In this document: positions 58,132 to 64,000 of the stretch, piece after piece
Layout of the letters: every line of letters begins with the position of its first letter
Numbering within the stretch: the first letter of the stretch is position 1
DNA from: Flavobacterium sp. BFFFF1
GTDB taxonomy: Bacteria; Bacteroidota; Bacteroidia; Flavobacteriales; Flavobacteriaceae
Direction: 5' to 3'
Length of the DNA stretch: 64,000 bases
Assembly (NCBI RefSeq): GCF_002256285.1
Contig: NZ_NKJE01000014.1
Location: 1 to 64,000 of the forward strand
Notes under the pieces: generated by a model
The model's database searches: none
Told to the model about the DNA's origin: nothing
What the model saw: only the letters and a program-made list of their open reading frames with translations
Made by a program: the position numbers and the translations under genes

Positions 58132-59877
58132 TTATTTCAATGCAATAAAAAGTTCGTCCAACTGCTTGCCATCGATCGCTGCAGGCGCATCAATCATGAC
58201 GTCACGTCCGGAGTTGTTTTTCGGGAATGCTATAAAGTCACGGATGGTCTCCTGACCTCCTAATATCGCTACCAAACGGTCGAGTCCAAAAGCGAGTCCA
58301 CCATGCGGTGGCGCGCCATACTGGAAGGCATCCATTAAGAATCCAAACTGGTTGCGCGCCTCTTCGTCCGTAAAGCCCAGGTATTTGAACATCAGTTGCT
58401 GTACGCCTTTGTCGTGAATACGGATGGAACCGCCTCCAATCTCATTTCCATTGAGTACCATATCATAGGCATTGGCGCGCACTTTCCCAGGATCAGTTTC
58501 CAATAGCGCCATGTCTTCCGGTTTCGGGGATGTAAAAGGGTGGTGCATCGCATGCCAACGGCCACTTTCTTCGTCTTTTTCCAATAGCGGAAAATCGACA
58601 ACCCATAGCGGCGCAAATACCTCCGGATTCCTTAATCCCAAACGCGTCGCCAATTCCATGCGCAGGGCACTAAGCTGTGTCCTCGTTTTATCTGCAGGTC
58701 CTGAAAGCACAAATATCATATCTCCGGCGTTGGCGCCTGTGGCCGCTGCCCATTTACTCAGGTCTTCCTGATCGTAAAATTTATCTACTGACGACTTATA
58801 CGAGCCATCTTCATTGCATTTCACATACACCATCCCGCTGGCACCGACTTGCGGGCGTTTCACCCATTCGATCAATGCGTCGATTTCTTTTCGGGTGTAT
58901 TCGCCACATTTTGGCGCAGCGATGGCAACGACAAGCTCTGCCGAGTTAAATACCCCGAAATCCTTGTGTTGCGCTATAGGATTCAATTCTCCGAACTTCA
59001 TGCCAAAACGGATGTCCGGTTTGTCATTTCCATAGGTTTTCATGGCATGGTCGTAGGTCATGCGTGGAAATTCAGCGACATCGATGCCTTTGATTTCCTT
59101 CAGCAGGTGGCGCGTCAATCCTTCGAATACGTTCAGGATATCTTCCTGCTCGACGAATGCCATTTCGCAGTCGATCTGGGTGAATTCCGGCTGGCGGTCA
59201 GCGCGCAAATCCTCATCGCGGAAGCATTTCACAATCTGGAAATATTTGTCCATGCCGCCCACCATCAGCAATTGCTTGAAGGTCTGTGGCGATTGTGGCA
59301 GGGCGTAAAATTGTCCCGGATTCATGCGGCTTGGCACGACGAAATCGCGTGCACCTTCCGGGGTTGACTTAATTAAATAAGGTGTTTCTATTTCGCAGAA
59401 ATCCTTATCAGAAAGGTATTTACGGACCTCCATGGCGACTTTATGGCGAAACAACAGGCTGTTTTTTACCGGATTGCGGCGGATGTCGAGGTAACGGAAC
59501 TTCATGCGGGTTTCCTCGCCACCGTCGGTTTCGTCCTCGATGGTGAATGGCGGTGTGATGGCCGGATTTAATATATTGAGTTCCGTCACCAGGATTTCGA
59601 TCTCGCCGGTTGGAATATTTTTATTTTTTGCCTCACGCTCGATTACGGTTCCTTTGGCCTGCACGACGAACTCGCGGCCTAGGGTTTTGGCCAGTTCAAA
59701 AACAGCCTTATCTGTGCGGCTTTCGTCAAAAACCAATTGCGTGATGCCGTACCGGTCACGCAGGTCGACCCAGTTCATAAATCCTTTATCACGGGACTTT
59801 TGCACCCATCCGGCAAGCGTTACTTCGGAGTTGATGTGAGAGGCGTTTAACTCGCCGCAATTGTGGCTTCTGTACAT
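58132..59877 (-). CDS. aspS: Aspartyl-tRNA synthetase
   Basis: 581 residues from [14 protein letters not shown]. Class II synthetase. N-terminal OB-fold anticodon domain (about 1-105: [31 protein letters not shown]), motif 2 in [25 protein letters not shown] near 210, a bacterial insertion (GAD) domain in the middle, and motif 3 [21 protein letters not shown] near 529. The start at 59877 is preferred over 59898 because the upstream codon lies inside the -7 box. Confidence 0.97.
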   Translation of the reverse strand: MYRSHNCGELNASHINSEVTLAGWVQKSRDKGFMNWVDLRDRYGITQLVFDESRTDKAVFELAKTLGREFVVQAKGTVIEREAKNKNIPTGEIEILVTELNILNPAITPPFTIEDETDGGEETRMKFRYLDIRRNPVKNSLLFRHKVAMEVRKYLSDKDFCEIETPYLIKSTPEGARDFVVPSRMNPGQFYALPQSPQTFKQLLMVGGMDKYFQIVKCFRDEDLRADRQPEFTQIDCEMAFVEQEDILNVFEGLTRHLLKEIKGIDVAEFPRMTYDHAMKTYGNDKPDIRFGMKFGELNPIAQHKDFGVFNSAELVVAIAAPKCGEYTRKEIDALIEWVKRPQVGASGMVYVKCNEDGSYKSSVDKFYDQEDLSKWAAATGANAGDMIFVLSGPADKTRTQLSALRMELATRLGLRNPEVFAPLWVVDFPLLEKDEESGRWHAMHHPFTSPKPEDMALLETDPGKVRANAYDMVLNGNEIGGGSIRIHDKGVQQLMFKYLGFTDEEARNQFGFLMDAFQYGAPPHGGLAFGLDRLVAILGGQETIRDFIAFPKNNSGRDVMIDAPAAIDGKQLDELFIALK

Positions 59878-59895
59878 GTTTAAAATTTTAGATTG

Positions 59896-59903
59896 CAAAA
59901 GTA
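59896..59903 (-). promoter_or_regulatory. -7 box of aspS
   Basis: TACTTTTG on the minus strand (TAnnTTTG), 18 nt before the start codon at 59877. It decides that start. Confidence 0.5.
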
Positions 59904-60032
59904 GTGAAAAGTAATAAAAGTTCGGAAGTTCGTAAAATCGGAAGTTCCGTGGAAAATCGCCCGATTCTGAGATTGTTGTTTTAACTTATGATGTTCCGAA
60001 CCCACAAACTTCCAATTTTTAAAATAAAAACA

Positions 60033-60040
60033 TATATTTG
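60033..60040 (+). promoter_or_regulatory. -7 box of the TlpA-like gene
   Basis: TATATTTG, 26 nt before the start codon. No clear -33. Confidence 0.45.
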
Positions 60041-60066
60041 GTAGACAAAAATATAAACGACTATTT

Positions 60067-61062
60067 ATGAAAAAACTAAGTTTACTTTTATTGCTGTTCG
60101 TTTGCGGTGTAAATGCCCAGGACGTAAAATTTACAGCAAAGATTGCCAACCGCAATTCGGACAAGATTTTTATTTCCGGCGCGAATAAGTTTAGGAAAGA
60201 AATCGCAATCGATAAAGACGGCATTTTCAACGCTTCTTTTGCAGCACCTGCGGGATTGTACGTGATGGGAGATGGTACGGAAATCACGAACCTTTACCTG
60301 AAGCCAGGTTACGACCTTACGTTGACAATGGATGCCAAACAATTCGATGAGTCGATTGTCTATACCGGAAAAGGAGCTACAGAAAACAATTTTCTTGCCC
60401 AGAAAAGTTTAATGGAGGAAGAATTCCAAAACTCCATGGCATCGTTCAAGAGCCAGGCAGATTTCGACAAGGGAATTGCGGCACACAATGCGAAAGTCGT
60501 GGAAAAACTCAAAACAAAAGGCCTGGATCCGGATTTTAAGGCGGCTATCGAAAAGCAGATGAGTGATGAGGCGGCAGAAATAGCAGCCCAGGCCGCACAA
60601 GAAGCGGAACAGCAAAAAGCCAAAGAGAAACTTGTTGGCAGCGCGTCTCCTTCATTTGATTACGTGAACCACAAAGGCGGCAAAACCAAATTGGAGGATT
60701 TTAAAGGCAAATATGTTTATGTAGATGTCTGGGCAACCTGGTGCGGTCCTTGCCGCGGTGAAATTCCCTTCCTGAAAAAAGCGGAAGAATCCCTTAAAGG
60801 AAAGAATATTGAGTTTGTCAGTATTTCGATTGATGAACTGAAAAACACGGACAAATGGAAAACGTTTGTCACGGAGAAAGCTTTGGGCGGCACACAACTC
60901 CTGGCAGACAAAGACTGGAATTCAGATTTCGTCAGGGCTTACGGCATCGATGGAATCCCAAGATTCATCCTGATTGGACCTGATGGAAAAATAGTGAATC
61001 CGGACGCTCCAAGGCCTTCATCACAACAGTTGGAACAATATCTAAATACGTTTTTGAAATAG
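60067..61062 (+). CDS. TlpA-family thiol-disulfide oxidoreductase
   Basis: 331 residues with a signal peptide (MKKLSLLLLLFVCGVNAQ). The N-terminal ~85 residues form a beta domain like DUF4369 (FTAKIANRNSDKIFISGANKF, LYLKPGYDLTLTMDA). A helical Ala/Glu/Lys-rich linker (about 105-190) follows. The C-terminal thioredoxin domain (about 191-331) has the redox motif WCGPC (Cys226, Cys229) and the cis-Pro segment GIDGIPRFILIGPDG. It acts in the periplasm or is membrane-associated; the partner is unknown. Monocistronic. Confidence 0.93.
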   Translation: MKKLSLLLLLFVCGVNAQDVKFTAKIANRNSDKIFISGANKFRKEIAIDKDGIFNASFAAPAGLYVMGDGTEITNLYLKPGYDLTLTMDAKQFDESIVYTGKGATENNFLAQKSLMEEEFQNSMASFKSQADFDKGIAAHNAKVVEKLKTKGLDPDFKAAIEKQMSDEAAEIAAQAAQEAEQQKAKEKLVGSASPSFDYVNHKGGKTKLEDFKGKYVYVDVWATWCGPCRGEIPFLKKAEESLKGKNIEFVSISIDELKNTDKWKTFVTEKALGGTQLLADKDWNSDFVRAYGIDGIPRFILIGPDGKIVNPDAPRPSSQQLEQYLNTFLK

Positions 61063-61082
61063 ACGTACAAATTGATGACAAG

Positions 61083-61110
61083 AGCCGGTAAGAAATTACC
61101 GGCTTTTTTA
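61083..61110 (+). terminator. Terminator of the TlpA-like gene
   Basis: Nine-bp stem AGCCGGTAA/TTACCGGCT with a GAAA loop and a T-run. Confidence 0.85.
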
Positions 61111-61182
61111 TGTTCCAATGTTAAGTTTTTTCTAATGTTACCAAATTGTTAAGCGAAAGTTTTTTTAGTGTAAATTAATTTA

Positions 61183-61190
61183 TATATTTG
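61183..61190 (+). promoter_or_regulatory. -7 box of the YwqK-like gene
   Basis: TATATTTG, 34 nt before the start codon. -33 not clear. Confidence 0.45.
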
Positions 61191-61224
61191 TTATGAAATT
61201 ATTAACCGCTTAACACCCAAAGCT

Positions 61225-61572
61225 ATGAAAAAATTGATGCTGACCGCAGCCATACTGATCTCAGGAATGGGCTTTGCACAACATACAGAACCAAAAAATG
61301 AGGTGGTAGGACAAATGGTAAAGTCTACCTACTACTATGAAAACGGAAAAGTAAGCCAGGAAGGTTTCTATAAAGACGGAAAAGTTCACGGCAAATGGAT
61401 TGCGTACGATGTGAATGGCAACAAAACCGCCATTGGTGAATATACTGACGGCGTCAAAACAGGAAAATGGTTTTTCTGGAACGACGGCGCATTAAGCGAA
61501 GTCGACTATTCTGACAGCCGTGTTGCTGCAGTGAAAAACTGGAAACAGGAAGCCATTGTAAACAGAAACTAG
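61225..61572 (+). CDS. Secreted MORN/YwqK-repeat protein
   Basis: 115 residues with a signal peptide (MKKLMLTAAILISGMGFAQ). Three short repeats of the YxNGKxxxEGxYKDGKxHGKW type follow: YYENGKVSQEGFYKDGKVHGKW, YDVNGNKTAIGEYTDGVKTGKW, FWNDGALSEVDY. Proteins of this type are often labelled YwqK-family antitoxin, but the export signal and the lack of a toxin gene argue against a toxin-antitoxin role here. Function unknown. Monocistronic with a strong terminator. Confidence 0.8.
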   Translation: MKKLMLTAAILISGMGFAQHTEPKNEVVGQMVKSTYYYENGKVSQEGFYKDGKVHGKWIAYDVNGNKTAIGEYTDGVKTGKWFFWNDGALSEVDYSDSRVAAVKNWKQEAIVNRN

Positions 61573-61590
61573 AGAAAATCATACTAAAAC

Positions 61591-61623
61591 AAAGCCGCTC
61601 ATTCCCTTGAGCGGCTTTTTTTA
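61591..61623 (+). terminator. Terminator of the YwqK-like gene
   Basis: Ten-bp stem AAAGCCGCTC/GAGCGGCTTT with an 8-nt loop and a T-run. Confidence 0.85.
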
Positions 61624-61706
61624 TGGCGTAAACTTGCATGAATTTAAGGATATCCTGTAAAATATAAATTATAGTGCCACACTACTTTTACGGAAAACTT
61701 AAACGG

Positions 61707-62198
61707 ATGAAAAAAATACTATTCTTTATGGCTTTGTCGGCTTCACTCGTAGGCACCGCCCAGGCAGAGCCTTCAAATGACGCCCCTGTCTTCATAATCA
61801 AAATGGCTGATTCAAGTTTGATGGACACGCAGGAAGGACGCCTTGCTGCAGGGTACGGCAGCACTCAGGAAATACGCGATTATGGAACCCGGCTTGTCAA
61901 AGACCAGGAAATGCTCTACGCCGATTTACAGCGCCTGGCCGCCTCGAAAAACATTACACTTCCGGGCAGCATCAGCGAGAAGAAAAGCAAAGCATTGCAG
62001 AAGCTCGGCACTTTACGCGGAAAGCAATTTGACCGCAGGTTTCTTCGCATGATCAAAATTGATCATAAGCGCGATGTAAAACAGTACAAGAAGGCTTCTG
62101 AATTTGATGACGCTGCCACAAAAGAATTTGCGCAGAAATACCTGACTGCGTTAGAAAACCATCTCGATATGGTAAAAAAACTTCAGCAGGGAAATTAA
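61707..62198 (+). CDS. DUF4142 exported helical protein
   Basis: 163 residues from MKKILFFMALSASLVGTAQA (signal peptide). The mature part is helical: FIIKMADSSLMDTQEGRLAAGYGSTQEIRDYGTRLVKDQEML and FLRMIKIDHKRDVKQYKKASEFDDAATKEFAQKYLTALENHLDMVKKL. This is the DUF4142 pattern, a ferritin-like four-helix bundle with unknown periplasmic role. The start is chosen because the upstream in-frame codon (11 residues earlier) would place a non-signal stretch before the signal peptide. Confidence 0.85.
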   Translation: MKKILFFMALSASLVGTAQAEPSNDAPVFIIKMADSSLMDTQEGRLAAGYGSTQEIRDYGTRLVKDQEMLYADLQRLAASKNITLPGSISEKKSKALQKLGTLRGKQFDRRFLRMIKIDHKRDVKQYKKASEFDDAATKEFAQKYLTALENHLDMVKKLQQGN

Positions 62199-62226
62199 AA
62201 AAAGCGCCTTAAAAGGCGCTTTTCTA
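62198..62226. terminator. Bidirectional terminator
   Basis: Stem AAAAGCGCCT/AGGCGCTTTT with a tetraloop, between convergent genes. Confidence 0.8.
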
Positions 62227-62229
62227 TTT

Positions 62230-64000
62230 CTATTCCTGTTCTAAAGCCAGTCGCTTATTCCTCCTGTCTCTAAGCCAGTACTTCGTACGTTTCACCAAAA
62301 AGAACATCACCGGCACCATGACCAGCGTCAATACCGTAGCATACGTAAGTCCGAAAATAATCGTCCAGGCCAATGGCCCCCAGAAGATCACATTGTCCCC
62401 ACCGATAAAAACGTGCGGATTCAAATCGGTGATCAGCGAGAAGAAGTCAAAGTTGAGTCCGATCGCCAGCGGAATCAATCCAAGCACCGCTGTTAACGCC
62501 GTCAACAATACCGGACGCAGACGCGATTTTCCGGATTCGATAATCACTTCTTTGATTTCGTCGAGCGTCAGGTCGTCGTGGGACTGTACATCATTGATGT
62601 GTACTTTCTCGTCCAATAGCAGGACGAAGAAGTCCATCAGAACGATTCCGTTCTTGACCACGATTCCCGCCAGCGAGATGATTCCCATCATGGTCATCAG
62701 GATTACGAAATCCATGTTGGCAATAATATAGCCGTAGAACACCCCACTGAAGCTGAGCAACACCGTAAATAAGATTACGACCGTCTTCGATACCGAGTTA
62801 AACTGCAGTACAATAATGATCATAATTCCTGCCAAAGCAAGAAACAACGCATACATCAGGAAACTTTGGTTTTTACCCTGTTCTTCCTGTACACCGGAGA
62901 AAGAATAACTGACGCCGTTTGACATTTTATAACTGCCCAGGTCGGCTGCAATTTCCTTCGTAATTTCATCACCATTGTAACCCGTAAGCACATTCGAATA
63001 AATCGTCATAATGCGTTTTTGGTTTTTCCGTTTGATCATGTTGTACGTTTGCGTTTTCTCGGTGGTGGAAACCCCGGAAATAGGTACCTGTACAATTTGT
63101 CCATTGTTCTGGTTGCGGAACGTCAGGGACTGGTTGAACAGCACACTTTCGTTTTTGCGCTGGTCTTCCTGCATCCGCATTACGATATTGTAGTCGTCGT
63201 CACCTTCCTTAAAAGTTGAGATTTCCTGTCCATAAACTGATCGGCGCAGGTTAAATCCTAGTTGTCCAGTCGATACCCCAAGGCTTCCCGCATTCACACG
63301 GTCCACTTTTACCTGAAGCTCCGGACTTTCCTTATTGACATCAACCTGCAGGCGCTCAATTCCGGGAATGTTCTTTGCGTTGATGAACGCAATCATCTTG
63401 TCCGCTTCCTTAAGCATCTGGTCATAATCCATCCCGGTAAGCTGCACGCTGATCGGATAACCGGCCGGTGGTCCGTTCGCATCTTTCTCTACAATCACCG
63501 ACGCCCCGGGAATCCCTTTCACTTTTCCGCGCACTTCCTCAAGGATATCGGCGGTGTTGATGCCGCGCCTGAATTTAAACTCGGAGAAATTGACCGTGAC
63601 TTTTCCTTTGTATGGTGTTTCAGACGAAGAGCCTGCATCCACATTTGGATTTCCTGCACCAATGCCCACTTGTGAGACGATTGATTCGGCGAGGTAATTT
63701 TTATCTGTCTTGGGGTCGACGTATTTCTTCAGGATGTCAATCACCTGTTTCTCAACAAATGTCGTGGCCGTATTGGTCTTGCTGATATCGGTACCTTGTG
63801 GATACTCAATATACACGATGACCTGGTTCGGGATATTATCCGGGAAAAACAATACTTTCCTTGGGAATACACCCAGCAACACAAACGATAAAAATAACAT
63901 GCCAATGATGCCAAGCAATGCAAACCAGGCATTACGGCCTGTTAAGATCCTCGCCAGAAAACGCTTGTAACGCTCTTCCATCTTTGGAAAGAAGCTATGT
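62230..64000 (-). CDS. RND efflux transporter permease, C-terminal part
   Basis: The frame is open to the right edge of the window, so the 5' part is missing; about 589 residues are seen. An early membrane helix (FALLGIIGMLFLSFVLLGVF) is followed by the second periplasmic porter region (VIVYIEYPQGTDISKT through LQVDVNKESPELQVKVDRVNAGSLGVS). The last helices (FLMYALFLALAGIMIIIVLQFNS, GIISLAGIVVKNGIVLMDF, RPVLLTALTAVLGLIPLAIG, WTIIFGLTYATVLTLVMVPVMFFL) end in a basic cytosolic tail. It is the AcrB/MdtB-like HAE type or a related proton-driven pump of the inner membrane. Substrate unknown. The adaptor gene would be upstream, outside the window. Confidence 0.92.
   Translation of the reverse strand, partial: HSFFPKMEERYKRFLARILTGRNAWFALLGIIGMLFLSFVLLGVFPRKVLFFPDNIPNQVIVYIEYPQGTDISKTNTATTFVEKQVIDILKKYVDPKTDKNYLAESIVSQVGIGAGNPNVDAGSSSETPYKGKVTVNFSEFKFRRGINTADILEEVRGKVKGIPGASVIVEKDANGPPAGYPISVQLTGMDYDQMLKEADKMIAFINAKNIPGIERLQVDVNKESPELQVKVDRVNAGSLGVSTGQLGFNLRRSVYGQEISTFKEGDDDYNIVMRMQEDQRKNESVLFNQSLTFRNQNNGQIVQVPISGVSTTEKTQTYNMIKRKNQKRIMTIYSNVLTGYNGDEITKEIAADLGSYKMSNGVSYSFSGVQEEQGKNQSFLMYALFLALAGIMIIIVLQFNSVSKTVVILFTVLLSFSGVFYGYIIANMDFVILMTMMGIISLAGIVVKNGIVLMDFFVLLLDEKVHINDVQSHDDLTLDEIKEVIIESGKSRLRPVLLTALTAVLGLIPLAIGLNFDFFSLITDLNPHVFIGGDNVIFWGPLAWTIIFGLTYATVLTLVMVPVMFFLVKRTKYWLRDRRNKRLALEQE

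Noticed and set aside
59920..60010. GGAAGTT/AACTTCC repeats between aspS and the TlpA-like gene as a regulatory array
   Set aside because: Units are irregularly spaced and short; no consistent period or palindrome beyond chance.
61225..61572. Toxin-antitoxin module
   Set aside because: Only a YwqK-like exported protein is present, with no toxin gene next to it.
1..64000. Insertion sequences, prophage, integrase, tRNA or rRNA genes
   Set aside because: No transposase, phage structural gene, integrase, cloverleaf or rRNA signature was recognised on either strand.

Overview
The window reads as chromosomal DNA of a Flavobacterium-like member of the Bacteroidota. The evidence is internal. There are gliding genes (gldE, gldD). 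At least five proteins carry type IX secretion (T9SS) C-terminal sorting signals. Most genes have a TAnnTTTG -7 promoter box and no recognisable Shine-Dalgarno sequence. Signal peptides and SCxx/ACxx lipoboxes are common. Most genes are core or common genes. I see no prophage, insertion sequence, CRISPR array, rRNA or tRNA.

Layout. 0-7 kb: the tail of a T9SS protein, then rng, a 30-residue basic protein and HU on the minus strand, then mutY-ssb-gldE-gldD on the plus strand. 7-17 kb: a heavy-metal-binding lipoprotein, an EamA transporter, a paired M16 peptidase operon (one catalytic, one non-catalytic subunit), rplU-rpmA, and three secreted or outer-membrane proteins of unknown role. 17-26 kb: ahcY, then a tightly packed plus-strand operon (phosphopantetheinyl transferase, GGGP synthase, PnuC-type transporter, NadR-like kinase fused to DUF4301, arfB), then a TPP riboswitch in front of a TonB-dependent receptor. 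A Rieske-fold lipoprotein follows that has lost its histidine ligands. 26-38 kb: greA-HIT, a sensor kinase, flavin reductase, DUF3127, aat, tag, a secreted zinc metalloprotease, ribF, bioB and a JmjC/cupin protein. 38-52 kb: two T9SS proteins of about 2974 and 1102 residues, divergently arranged around recX, with homologous C-terminal modules. 52-58 kb: a biotin locus (bioF; bioD-bioA-ketoacyl synthase) interrupted by a sigma-factor operon with membrane partners. 58-64 kb: csp, aspS, a TlpA-like oxidoreductase, YwqK-like and DUF4142 proteins, and the 3' part of an RND efflux pump.

Most notable. (1) A dispersed intergenic element of about 90-120 nt occurs four times in both orientations. Its arms are conserved, while its central hairpin changes sequence but stays paired. 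(2) The kinase-DUF4301 fusion lies next to a PnuC transporter and upstream of a TPP-riboswitch receptor gene. The DUF4301 part carries motifs in the order seen in UDP-sugar pyrophosphorylases. (3) An 11-bp tandem repeat lies in the recX/giant-gene intergenic region. (4) DUF3127 ends in the same DLPF tip as the SSB protein in this window. (5) A hairpin covers the start codon behind the TPP riboswitch. All functions are inferred from sequence reading alone; no database search was run.
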